A stretch of DNA of 33,513 bases, taken from NCBI GenBank assembly GCA_947260025.1, contig CAMYON010000027.1, positions 1-33,513 of the forward strand, written 5' to 3'. The position numbers and the translations under genes were made by a program. This document shows, one piece after another, positions 8,746 to 16,506 of this stretch; the first letter of the stretch is position 1, and the number at the start of each line of letters is the position of its first letter. Below the pieces are notes generated by a model. That model was not told the DNA's origin, ran no database searches, and saw only the letters and a list, made by a program, of their open reading frames with translations. This DNA comes from an uncultured Gammaproteobacteria bacterium. Its GTDB lineage: Bacteria > Pseudomonadota > Gammaproteobacteria > GCA-001735895.

Positions 8746-11361
8746 CTAATCTTTGAGGCTGGTGGTCAGCAGCTCGTTCAAATCGTTGGACATATTGCCG
8801 CTGGCCAGCATGCTTTCCACCTGCGATTTCATTTGCTGCCCGAGCTCTGGCACCAGTTTACGCCAGTGAACGAACGGGTTGGCGAGCCGCGCGGCAACCT
8901 GCGGATTGATGGCATCGAGCTGCAGAATTTTTTCCGCGGCAAACGCGTAGCCCGCGCCGTCCGCTTGATGAAAAACGCTCGAATTGGCCATCAGCGCACC
9001 CAGCAACGAGCGCGCCCGGTTCGGATTATGCAAACTGTAAGCGGGATGCTCGAACAGCGGAATGATTTCGTCGAGCGCGTTTTCGACACTGCTAGAGCCC
9101 AGCGCGCTAAACCATTTATCGACCACCAGCGCGGTATCCTGCCACTGCTCGAAAAAGCGCGTTACGATCTGGTCGCGCAGGTCATCGCGGTAGTGCACGA
9201 TCGCCTGCAGGCAGGCGATCTGATCGGTCATGTTATTGGCGCCTTCGAACTGTCCGCGGCAAAAATCGAAGTATTCGGGTTTTTCCAGGTGTAACAGGTA
9301 CGCCAGGCAAATATTCTTTAACCGGCGACGCGCAATCGCTTCCGGCTCGGGCCGGTACTCCCCTACGTCGAGGTTGTCACGGTAGTGCCGTTGCAGCAGG
9401 TCTTCGGTATGCTCCGCCAGCGCCAGTTTGAGGTTCTCCCGTACCGCGCGCACCGCGTGCACATCCGCCTGTTCCAGCATCTCCGCGAGGTACTTTTCTC
9501 CGGGTAACACCATCATCTCTGCCACCAGCGCCCGGTCCGGACGTGGATTCGACAACAAATCATGAAACGCCTCGATCAACGGCAACTGGATCGATTCCCA
9601 GTCGCCCTTCTCCCGTTCCAGCATCGACAGCATGACGCGGCAGGCCAATTGCTGACCCGCCTCCCAGCGGTTGAAGGCGTCACTATCGCAAACCATCAGC
9701 TGCGCCAGCTCGTCGTTACCCAGGTCGGTGCTCAGGATCACCGGGGCCGAAAAGCCGCGGAAGGCCGAAATCATGACCCGCGGCGGCATCTGTGGAAACT
9801 TTAGCAGGGTTTCATGGGCCTCGATATCGACTACCTGCTCGAGTTTGCCCGTATTATCCAGCGCCAGCGCCTGTCCGTCCTGGTCGAACAGGGCGAGGCG
9901 CATCGGCATGTGGAACGGACGATTGTTCTCACCGCGGGTCGTGCCGGCGTGCTGACTGACCTTGAGGGTCAACAGCCCGCTTGCCGCATCGTATTCTCGC
10001 TTGATATCGACGCGCGGGGTACCGGATTGTTCGTACCAGCGTTGAAAGCGATCGAGGTTGACACCCGACGCGTCCTGCATCGCCAGCCTGAAATCATCGG
10101 TGGTGACGGCCTGGCCGTCATGGCGTTCGAAGTACAAATCCATGCCCTTGCGGAAATTATCCGCGCCCAGCAGGCAGTGCATCATGCGCACCACCTCGGC
10201 GCCCTTGTTGTAGACCGTCGCGGTATAGAAATTGTTGATTTCCTGGTACGAAGCCGGCCGCACCGGGTGCGCCATCGGCCCGGCATCCTCGCTGAACTGA
10301 TGATTGCGCAGTACGCGTACGTCGCCGATGCGCTGGATCGCGCGCGAAAACATGTCCGCGCTGAATTCCTGGTCGCGAAATACCGTGAGCCCTTCCTTCA
10401 GGCTTAGCTGGAACCAGTCGCGGCAGGTGACCCGGTTGCCGGTCCAGTTGTGGAAATACTCGTGCGCGATGACACCCTCGATGCCGAGGTAATCGTCGTC
10501 GGTAGCGGTCTGCGGATTGGCCAGTACGTACTTGGTATTGAAGACGTTCAGACCCTTGTTTTCCATCGCGCCCATATTAAAGTCGTCGACGGCAACCACC
10601 ATGTAAAGGTCGAGGTCGTATTCGAGGCCGTAGACTTCCTCGTCCCAGCGCATCGCTTTCTGCAGCGAATGCACGGCATGGTCGCATTTGTCGCGATTGT
10701 GATGCTCGGTAAAAACCTGCAGTTTCACGTCCCGACCCGAGCGGGTAACGAAACTGCTTTCGATACAGGCCAGGTCTCCTGCCACCAGCGCGAACAGGTA
10801 GGCGGGCTTGGGAAACGGGTCTTCCCAGCTAATCCAGTGACTGGTAGCGTCCGTTCCCCTATTTACCGGATTGCCATTGGACAACAGCAGGGGATACTTC
10901 TCCCGGTCCGCATGAATCTCCGTGGTAAATATCGACATCACGTCTGGACGATCCAGGTAATAGGTAATGTAGCGAAAACCCTCAGCCTCGCACTGGGTGC
11001 AAAAATTACCGTTGGACAGGTAGAGGCCTTCGAGACGGGTATTGGCCGCGGCGTCGATTTCGACCTCGCAGCGGAGTTCGAAGCGATCCGGAACCGACTC
11101 TATCGTCAGGGTCTCGGCGCCGAGCTTATAATCCCCTTCCTGCAGAACCTCGCCATCCAGCCGCAGCTCGATCAGCTTCAGTTCGATACCGTCGAGCACC
11201 AGCGCGGCGTTCCGGTCGGGGGTTTTGCGCTCGAATTGCAATACGCTTTTAACGCGAGTGCTCGCGGCATCGAGATGAAACTCGAGCCGTGTTTCGGCGA
11301 TGCCGAAATCGGGCGCACGGTAGTCTTTTAGATACTTACGTTTATGCTGATCGGTTTTCAT
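8746..11361 (-). CDS. pepN: Aminopeptidase N, M1 family zinc metallopeptidase
   Basis: Removes N-terminal residues from peptides in the cytoplasm during protein turnover. At 871 residues it is the same size as E. coli PepN (870). The substrate-anchoring exopeptidase motif GAMEN is at 264-268. The zinc site is HEYFHNWTGNR, with H300, E301 and H304, and the third ligand E323 lies in LKEGLT. The rest is the helical C-terminal domain typical of the PepN type. There is no signal peptide. The ATG at 11361 is divergent from ndk across an 81-bp gap. Downstream, the RpfE-like gene starts after 7 bp and the decarboxylase and kinase genes follow on the same strand, so pepN probably leads this transcription unit. 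Confidence 0.97.
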   Translation of the reverse strand: MKTDQHKRKYLKDYRAPDFGIAETRLEFHLDAASTRVKSVLQFERKTPDRNAALVLDGIELKLIELRLDGEVLQEGDYKLGAETLTIESVPDRFELRCEVEIDAAANTRLEGLYLSNGNFCTQCEAEGFRYITYYLDRPDVMSIFTTEIHADREKYPLLLSNGNPVNRGTDATSHWISWEDPFPKPAYLFALVAGDLACIESSFVTRSGRDVKLQVFTEHHNRDKCDHAVHSLQKAMRWDEEVYGLEYDLDLYMVVAVDDFNMGAMENKGLNVFNTKYVLANPQTATDDDYLGIEGVIAHEYFHNWTGNRVTCRDWFQLSLKEGLTVFRDQEFSADMFSRAIQRIGDVRVLRNHQFSEDAGPMAHPVRPASYQEINNFYTATVYNKGAEVVRMMHCLLGADNFRKGMDLYFERHDGQAVTTDDFRLAMQDASGVNLDRFQRWYEQSGTPRVDIKREYDAASGLLTLKVSQHAGTTRGENNRPFHMPMRLALFDQDGQALALDNTGKLEQVVDIEAHETLLKFPQMPPRVMISAFRGFSAPVILSTDLGNDELAQLMVCDSDAFNRWEAGQQLACRVMLSMLEREKGDWESIQLPLIEAFHDLLSNPRPDRALVAEMMVLPGEKYLAEMLEQADVHAVRAVRENLKLALAEHTEDLLQRHYRDNLDVGEYRPEPEAIARRRLKNICLAYLLHLEKPEYFDFCRGQFEGANNMTDQIACLQAIVHYRDDLRDQIVTRFFEQWQDTALVVDKWFSALGSSSVENALDEIIPLFEHPAYSLHNPNRARSLLGALMANSSVFHQADGAGYAFAAEKILQLDAINPQVAARLANPFVHWRKLVPELGQQMKSQVESMLASGNMSNDLNELLTTSLKD

Positions 11362-11442
11362 GATTCGGGCCTGAAAATAGGTCGCATAAGTGTACCCTAA
11401 GGAGTATCATTCGCAGCGTTTTTCATCCGTGGAGATTCAAAA

Positions 11443-11874
11443 ATGGCCGTCGAACGTACGCTTTCGATCATCAAACCCGACGCTGTTGCCAAAAATGTCA
11501 TCGGCGAAATTTACGACCGCTTTGAAAAGGCCGGTTTGCGCATTGTCGCCGCGCGCATGGAGCATTTGTCCGACGACAAGGCCGGTGAATTTTATGCGGT
11601 GCACAAGGAACGTCCGTTTTATGACGACCTGGTCGCCTTCATGACCTCGGGACCGGTCATGGTGCAGGTGCTCGAAGGCGAGGATGCCATTGCCAAAAAC
11701 CGCGAAGTCATGGGCGCGACCAACCCGGCCGACGCGGCAGCGGGAACCATTCGTGCCGATTTCGCACAGACCGTCGATGAAAACGCGGTTCATGGTTCAG
11801 ACGGTCCCGATACCGCAAAGGCGGAAATCGAGTTCTTTTTCGGCAGTGACGGCGTCTGCCCGCGGACCCGTTGA
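11443..11874 (+). CDS. ndk: Nucleoside diphosphate kinase
   Basis: Transfers the gamma phosphate between nucleoside triphosphates and diphosphates through a phosphohistidine, balancing NTP and dNTP pools. The 143 residues match E. coli Ndk in length. The start [12 protein letters not shown] carries K11, and the active-site histidine H117 is in [13 protein letters not shown] ribosome-binding site (about 11430-11433) sits nine bases before the ATG. The gene is divergent from pepN and stands alone on this strand. It ends just before a strong hairpin (11886-11914), which probably terminates it. Confidence 0.98.
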   Translation: MAVERTLSIIKPDAVAKNVIGEIYDRFEKAGLRIVAARMEHLSDDKAGEFYAVHKERPFYDDLVAFMTSGPVMVQVLEGEDAIAKNREVMGATNPADAAAGTIRADFAQTVDENAVHGSDGPDTAKAEIEFFFGSDGVCPRTR

Positions 11875-11885
11875 TCCCGCGTTAA

Positions 11886-11914
11886 AGTTTCAGCGTGGTC
11901 TCCACGCTGAAACT
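11886..11914. terminator. Perfect 13-bp hairpin, probable bidirectional terminator
   Basis: AGTTTCAGCGTGG (11886-11898) and CCACGCTGAAACT (11902-11914) form a perfect 13-bp stem with a TCT loop. It lies in the 43-bp gap between the convergent ends of ndk (stop 11874) and the HAD phosphatase (stop 11918). On the plus strand it is followed by ATTTC and on the minus strand by a short TTTAA, so the U-tract is weak in both directions. Position and stem strength still favour transcription termination for both genes. Confidence 0.8.
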
Positions 11915-11917
11915 ATT

Positions 11918-12727
11918 TCAAGACTCCAGCTCCCGCTCCCACCAGGCCGGCAGCCCGGCGATCGAATCCAGCAGCGCAAACGGCTTTATCTTGCCGTCCA
12001 GATCGCTCTCGCGAAACTTGCCCGTCCTGACCTGGATACCGCGGATGCCGCAGCGTTGCGCGGCATCGACATCACCGACGATATCGTCACCAATCATCAG
12101 CGCCTGGCTGGCGCTTACCCCTAATATCGCGAGCGAGGCCTCGAAGAAAGCGGGGGCGGGTTTGCCGACGACAACCGCCTCGCAGTCAGCCGCATGTTCG
12201 AGCGCCTTGACGAAGGGCGCCACGTCCAGCTGCAAACCGTTGCGGCCTCGCCAGTAGCGCGTCATGCCGAGCGCGATCAGCCTCGGCTGCGGTTCCTGCA
12301 TCAGGAACTGGAATGCCCGGTTCAGCAACCTGAAATCCCAGGCCTCGCCGAGATCGCCGACGATAACCGCATCGGCCGCGACATCCTGCTCCGGGGCTAC
12401 CGCATCGATACCGCTAAAATCCTGCTGCGTGGCTGCCGGCACGAACAGCGCGGCCTTGCGTATCCGGTGCTCTACAAGCCACTGGTTGGCGGCAACCACC
12501 GGAGTCATGACTTCGTCGAGTCGTGCACTGAAACCCAGCTCCTCGAATTTTTCCAGCAGGGCCGCGCGCGGCCGCGAAGTGGTATTGGTCACGAACAGAT
12601 GGGGAACCTGTTGCGTCCGAATCCAGTCCAGCGCCTCGAGGGCGCCCTCGATCAGGTGACCGCCCTGGTAAACAACACCATCCAGGTCAATCAGTAAGGC
12701 ATGGCGGGTAGCTTCGCTGGCAGGCAT
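11918..12727 (-). CDS. HAD-superfamily subclass IIA phosphatase
   Basis: A 269-residue haloacid dehalogenase-type hydrolase, similar to the LHPP/NagD-like branch (subclass IIA cap). Motif I is LIDLDGVVYQG with nucleophile D14 and acid/base D16. Motif II is VTNTTSR (46-52), the motif III lysine is in VGKPAP (K189), and motif IV is MIGDDIVGDV (D214, D215). All catalytic residues are present, so it should be an active phosphohydrolase; the physiological substrate cannot be read from sequence. The GDLGEAWDF segment at about 124-132 fits the TIGR01458-like group. It is convergent with ndk and divergent from guaC. The ATG at 12727 has AGGT a few bases upstream. Confidence 0.88.
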   Translation of the reverse strand: MPASEATRHALLIDLDGVVYQGGHLIEGALEALDWIRTQQVPHLFVTNTTSRPRAALLEKFEELGFSARLDEVMTPVVAANQWLVEHRIRKAALFVPAATQQDFSGIDAVAPEQDVAADAVIVGDLGEAWDFRLLNRAFQFLMQEPQPRLIALGMTRYWRGRNGLQLDVAPFVKALEHAADCEAVVVGKPAPAFFEASLAILGVSASQALMIGDDIVGDVDAAQRCGIRGIQVRTGKFRESDLDGKIKPFALLDSIAGLPAWWERELES

Positions 12728-12855
12728 GTGACCTAATTCGGTTAGAACGCGATTCGGCCCAGAATATCGCTATGCCGAGGGGGAATCAACAGCCTGTTCC
12801 GGCTCAGGGATTCGTGCTAAGGTCGGCTGCTGTCCGCTACTGAACGCCAATACAG

Positions 12856-13968
12856 ATGAGAATCGAAGACGACAGCAAACTCGATTACAGGGATGTGCTG
12901 ATACGCCCCAAGCGCAGCACGCTGGGCAGCCGCAAGGACGTCGAACTGGAGCGTGAATTTACCTTTCGCAACTACCGCTCGGATAACGACGAACACTATC
13001 GCGGCATTCCCATCATGGCCTCGAACATGGACGGGGTCGGCACCTTCGAGATGGCCGACGCGCTTGCCGCGCTGGGCCTGTTTACCTGCCTGGTAAAGAA
13101 TTACGATGCCGACCAGTTGATCGAATTTTTCAGCGACGGCCACGAACCGCGCCGCGCCAACGTCGCCTACTCCACCGGTATCACCGAGCAGGATTTCGAT
13201 AAATTCAGGGGCGTTTACGACCAAACCGGCCGTAATCTCAAGTACGTCTGCGTCGACGTCGCCAACGGCTATTCCGAGCGCTTCTCCGAATTTATCAAGC
13301 AGTTGCGTGACGCCTACCCGCATATCGTGATCATCGCCGGCAACGTCGTTACCGGCGAAATGACCGAAGAACTGATTTTAAGCGGCGCCGATATTGTCAA
13401 GGTCGGCATCGGTCCCGGCAGCGTCTGCACCACGCGGATCCAGACCGGTGTCGGTTTTCCACAATTATCTGCCGTTATCGAATGCGCCGATGCCGCCCAC
13501 GGACTCGGTGGCCATATTATCGCCGACGGCGGCTGCACCTGCCCGGGCGACCTCGCCAAGGCTTTCGCGGCGGGCGCCGATTTCGTCATGCTCGGCGGCA
13601 TGCTGGCGGGACACGACGAAGGCGGCGGCGAAATCATCACGCGCTATTTCAGGAGCGGCGAGGTCAGCCGCACCGACAGCGGCTGGGAAGACCTGGTCGA
13701 AGAGCGCAAGTTCGTCAACTTTTACGGCATGAGTTCGAAGGCGGCCAATGAAAAACACTTCGGCGGGCTCAAGGAATACCGCTCTTCCGAGGGTCGCGAG
13801 ATCCAGGTGCCCTATCGCGGCAAGATCGAAAACACGATCCAGGACCTGCTCGGCGGAGTACGCAGCACCTGCACCTACGCCGGCGCCAAGAAACTGAAGT
13901 GGCTCAGCAAGTGCACCACCTTCGTCAAGACAAGCGAACAGTTCAACTCGGTATTTGCCCAAAAGTAA
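12856..13968 (+). CDS. guaC: GMP reductase
   Basis: Converts GMP to IMP with NADPH, recycling guanine nucleotides. 370 residues against 347 in E. coli GuaC. The N-terminus ([20 protein letters not shown]) aligns directly with the E. coli start, which fixes the start codon even though no clear ribosome-binding site precedes it. The catalytic loop [11 protein letters not shown] carries C191, and downstream blocks ([45 protein letters not shown]) are strongly conserved. The extra length is mostly a charged insertion of about 16 residues after AGHDEGGGE ([18 protein letters not shown]). The gene is monocistronic, divergent from the HAD gene. Imperfect copies of CAGGGATTCG lie just upstream and just downstream. 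Confidence 0.96.
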   Translation: MRIEDDSKLDYRDVLIRPKRSTLGSRKDVELEREFTFRNYRSDNDEHYRGIPIMASNMDGVGTFEMADALAALGLFTCLVKNYDADQLIEFFSDGHEPRRANVAYSTGITEQDFDKFRGVYDQTGRNLKYVCVDVANGYSERFSEFIKQLRDAYPHIVIIAGNVVTGEMTEELILSGADIVKVGIGPGSVCTTRIQTGVGFPQLSAVIECADAAHGLGGHIIADGGCTCPGDLAKAFAAGADFVMLGGMLAGHDEGGGEIITRYFRSGEVSRTDSGWEDLVEERKFVNFYGMSSKAANEKHFGGLKEYRSSEGREIQVPYRGKIENTIQDLLGGVRSTCTYAGAKKLKWLSKCTTFVKTSEQFNSVFAQK

Positions 13969-14298
13969 GCCAGCTTACGCCAGGGATTCGCGCTTTAGGT
14001 TCCGCTATCCGGGTTCGTGCCAGGACGTTCGCCGCCAGTATCTATCGATATCTGGATTGATTGCCGACGGGTGTAAGCTGCTGATACAGGGCAATGGCTT
14101 CGGGGTTCTGGCACCAGGCTGACGCAACACCTCTACAGACCCGGTCTGGCTCCAGTTAAGGGTATAAACTAGTCAATTAAAATATAATTATTTCAATGAC
14201 TTAAAATATATACTTAAAGTATTTTATAGAAAAAATACAGAACAGTCAGGCGCTTTTCCTGGTGCCAAACCACGGCAACATACCAGGATCCACCCTGT
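13969..14298. other. Non-coding gap between guaC and the phosphodiesterase gene, with an AT-rich island
   Basis: 330 bp between convergent genes. I see no intact gene. An AT-rich stretch runs from about 14165 to 14240 and holds the palindrome ATACTTAAAGTAT (14210-14222). Just before it is CAGACCCGGTCTG (14136-14148). A 10-bp inverted repeat, TGGCACCAGG (14109-14118) and CCTGGTGCCA (14258-14267), brackets the island. On the minus strand an open stretch ending near 14042 reads ...WCQNPEAIALYQQLTPVGNQ, which could be the tail of a decayed gene, but it is too short to assign. Confidence 0.5.
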
Positions 14299-15330
14299 TT
14301 AGTATTTTATCGGCGTCGCCACCGGCAGAGACATGCCGAGGCCTGAAAGTACCTTGCGCAGGCGATCGGGGTAATCGGTAATTATACCGTCGACCCCCAT
14401 TGCTATTAACTCCCGCATGCGCGCCGGATCGTTTACGGTCCAGACGTTGACCGATAACCCCAGCTCCTGCGCAAGCCTGATGGCCTCGGCACTAACTTCC
14501 TTGTGATACGAAGACCAGATAGAGCCCCCGGCGGCCTTGACCGCGCGCGCAGCGCTACCCCCGAAATCGTCCACATCGTAGTCACTCAACCAGGGAGAGG
14601 CACCGGGCCTGCCGGTTTGCAGGTTGCTTAGCCAGTCCTGGTCGACGGTCAGGTAGGATGTTTTTAGCTCCGGAGCCATTTCCTGGACCGCCTGCAACGC
14701 ACGCCAGTCAAAGGATTGCACCACTACCCGGCGTTCCATGCCATGGGACCGAATGACGTCGATAACCGCGCGCGCGAACGCCGTCGGCGAGCGTGTTACC
14801 CGCGGTTTTTCCGGGTTGATCTTGATTTCGATATTAAACAGTACCCTGTCGTTGCCCGCCTTTGTTACGAGTTCGAAGACTTCTGCCAGGGTTGGCACCG
14901 GGGTGCCGTCGATCGCCTGTTGCTGGGGGTAGCGCTCGGCGTACTTGCTGGCCGGATTCAAGCGGCCCACGTCATATGCCTTGACTTCATCCAGGGTCAT
15001 CGAATGAACGCTGGGACTGCTGTGTTGCAACCATTCGCCACTGGCATCGCGCGTGAGCTCGGGCTCGAAGCGCGGGTTATGCATGACCACGACCGCATCG
15101 TCCCGGGTAACCGCGAGGTCCATTTCCAGGGTGGTTACACCGATCGTCAGGGCCCTGGCGAAGGCCGGCAGCGTATTTTCAGGCATCAATCCACGCGCGC
15201 CCCGATGCCCCTGCACATCGAATGCCTGGGATTTACCTGGGAGCAACATCAAGGCTATGAGTAAAAGTCCTAATATCTTGCTCCAAAAAGGGTTCAACTG
15301 AAATATCTGCCGGCAACAAAGTAATCTCAA
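14299..15330 (-). CDS. Secreted glycerophosphodiester phosphodiesterase
   Basis: Hydrolyses glycerophosphodiesters, from phospholipid breakdown, to glycerol-3-phosphate and an alcohol. 343 residues. A signal peptide is clear: hydrophobic core ILGLLLIALMLLPG (about 19-32) and likely cleavage after KSQA (36), so the enzyme is periplasmic or secreted. The GDPD TIM-barrel begins with GHRGARGLMPENT (H42, R43, E51). Metal-binding E69 and D71 are in LEMDL, H84 is in MHNP, and further family blocks are FNIEIK, NVWTVND and GIITDYPD. The longest frame begins with TTG at 15330. A second TTG about 11 codons later (LNPFWSK) would give a more usual signal length, so the start is uncertain. No transporter neighbour indicates a dedicated uptake system. 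GlpQ/UgpQ-type, but I do not assign a symbol. Confidence 0.92.
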   Translation of the reverse strand: MRLLCCRQIFQLNPFWSKILGLLLIALMLLPGKSQAFDVQGHRGARGLMPENTLPAFARALTIGVTTLEMDLAVTRDDAVVVMHNPRFEPELTRDASGEWLQHSSPSVHSMTLDEVKAYDVGRLNPASKYAERYPQQQAIDGTPVPTLAEVFELVTKAGNDRVLFNIEIKINPEKPRVTRSPTAFARAVIDVIRSHGMERRVVVQSFDWRALQAVQEMAPELKTSYLTVDQDWLSNLQTGRPGASPWLSDYDVDDFGGSAARAVKAAGGSIWSSYHKEVSAEAIRLAQELGLSVNVWTVNDPARMRELIAMGVDGIITDYPDRLRKVLSGLGMSLPVATPIKY

Positions 15331-15489
15331 TTTTCACCGATCCTGCAATTCGTGGCAATCGTTAGGATTCTGACGGAGGCCGTGATCTGCAGACCGCCTG
15401 TCGTTATTTGATCGAGATCAGCAGGCTTGACTCGATTCTCACCACTTGCTACTCTTCAAAGTACTTTATAGTACTCTATTGAGTAATTA
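15331..15489. other. Divergent intergenic region upstream of the RAMA-like cassette
   Basis: 159 bp between the divergent phosphodiesterase and RAMA-like genes. No coding sequence is seen. The 40 bases nearest the RAMA-like gene are AT-rich and carry the paired AGTACT motif and the candidate promoter annotated separately. Confidence 0.5.
15446..15475 (+). promoter_or_regulatory. Candidate promoter with palindromic operator-like repeat
   Basis: AGTACTTTATAGTACT (15460-15475) is two copies of the self-palindromic hexamer AGTACT separated by TTAT. It overlaps TATAGT (15467-15472, 5/6 to the -10 consensus). TTGCTA (15446-15451) could be a -35, though the 15-bp spacing is short. The site lies 15 bp before the ATG of the RAMA-like gene. 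A repeat over the -10 box is the usual place for an autoregulatory operator of ribbon-helix-helix proteins; that link is inference. Confidence 0.4.
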
Positions 15490-15891
15490 ATGAAAGACAC
15501 AACCTATGTTCCTTTGAAAAACGATCTGTTGATGAAACTGATCGAGCGCTATAAGGAAGACTACCCGGTGGCTATCGATGACGTTATCGAGGATTTTCTG
15601 GAGCGCACGGCAGCCGATCATGAAACGCGGCCCGACTACCGCGAGGGCGGTTACATCTGGGATCAGGTCGAGTTGCCGGCCGGGACCCAGTTGCGAACCC
15701 GTTACTTCGACCAGTGGCAGACCGCTACCCTGAAAAACGGCAAGTTTTACTTCAAGAACAAAGCCTACAGATCACCCGCCAAGGTATGTAACGCCATGCG
15801 CGGAAACAAGACGAGCAACGCCTGGATGATGCTACAAATAAAACGACCCCAGGATATCGAATTCAGGAAAGCGGAAAAATTCAGGACCTGA
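15490..15891 (+). CDS. Small protein with RHH-like N-terminus and RAMA-like C-terminus
   Basis: 133 residues. The N-terminal 45 (YVPLKNDLLMKLIERYKED, then VIEDFLERTA) resemble a ribbon-helix-helix DNA-binding segment: a short strand followed by two helices. The C-terminal part, about 58-130, fits the RAMA pattern: LPAGTQLRTRYFDQWQTAT, a strand-turn segment NGKFYFKNKAYRSP, then GNKTSNAW and IKRPQD, ending in a basic EKFR. RAMA domains occur in restriction-modification and chromatin-type proteins and have been proposed to sense modified DNA. No membrane segment is seen. The start follows a weak GAG. It is 26 bp upstream of another small gene on the same strand, probably one transcript. Assignment rests on motif memory, and function is open: a DNA-binding regulator is the most reasonable reading. 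Confidence 0.7.
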   Translation: MKDTTYVPLKNDLLMKLIERYKEDYPVAIDDVIEDFLERTAADHETRPDYREGGYIWDQVELPAGTQLRTRYFDQWQTATLKNGKFYFKNKAYRSPAKVCNAMRGNKTSNAWMMLQIKRPQDIEFRKAEKFRT

Positions 15892-15917
15892 TCTTACTAA
15901 CTGGCGGAATAGAATCG

Positions 15918-16451
15918 ATGAATATTTTTAATGAAGTTCAGCAGCTGGAGGAGTTAACGGTCATTGGCAAGGCGCTGATCAAATACGCCGTCAGTATCGA
16001 ACCGGGACTGGTGTTTAAAAGGCAGGGCAGTTGGTGGATCCCCCCGGTCGAACGAAATTTTGTCGGTTTCCAGTTTCAGTGGAGCGACACGCTCAGTATC
16101 AGGCTCAGTCTCTATGGCTCCCCGAACGAACAGTTTCAACAGGACGACCTGCTCGTCAGGAAAAGCCGGTTCAACTACAGCAAATGCCGGCTAACCGACG
16201 AGAATCAGTTAATGGCGGCGACGGTTTGCATCTGGCGTGCACACCAGCTATTTCATCGGGAAAGATCGGTCGAAACCGGCGCCCTGCTTCTGGTCGACGA
16301 GGCACATCCGGTAAATGCCGAGAGAATGCGAACACGCGTGAGGCAAAGAAAATCTGCGGCCATGGATTTTTCCGTCGACCAGGCCCAGGAAACGATGCCG
16401 CGAGGTCTGCAATTGCCGGAAAAAGCGCGTAAATCGAACACCCGTGTTTAG
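15918..16451 (+). CDS. Conserved-looking small protein of unknown function, second gene of the RAMA-like cassette
   Basis: 177 residues, not confidently recognised. The core at about 25-115 has alternating strands (GLVFKRQGSWWIPP, NFVGFQFQWSDTLSIRLSL) followed by SRFNYSKCRL, then a helix ENQLMAATVCIWRAHQLFHRE. This strand-strand-(S/R)xYSxC-helix layout recalls the DUF5655-like fold seen in some restriction-linked or predicted transport proteins, but the similarity is weak. The last 55 residues are charged and probably disordered (RMRTRVRQRKSAAMD). No signal peptide or membrane segment. It follows the RAMA-like gene by 26 bp and is convergent with the fused oxidoreductase gene, so it is likely functionally paired with the RAMA-like protein. 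Confidence is in its being a gene, not in its role. Confidence 0.65.
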   Translation: MNIFNEVQQLEELTVIGKALIKYAVSIEPGLVFKRQGSWWIPPVERNFVGFQFQWSDTLSIRLSLYGSPNEQFQQDDLLVRKSRFNYSKCRLTDENQLMAATVCIWRAHQLFHRERSVETGALLLVDEAHPVNAERMRTRVRQRKSAAMDFSVDQAQETMPRGLQLPEKARKSNTRV

Positions 16452-16506
16452 CGTTAGGCGTTAACCAGGGACTCGCCTCACAGCTGGCTAAACGGGGCAA
16501 CTCGTT

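Noticed and set aside
10450-11331. 293-codon plus-strand frame inside pepN
   Set aside because: It is antisense to conserved PepN sequence, including the zinc site, and has no family features.
13965-13978. GTAAGC-CA-GCTTAC hairpin at the guaC stop codon
   Set aside because: Six-base stem with a two-base loop and no T run; not supportable as a terminator.
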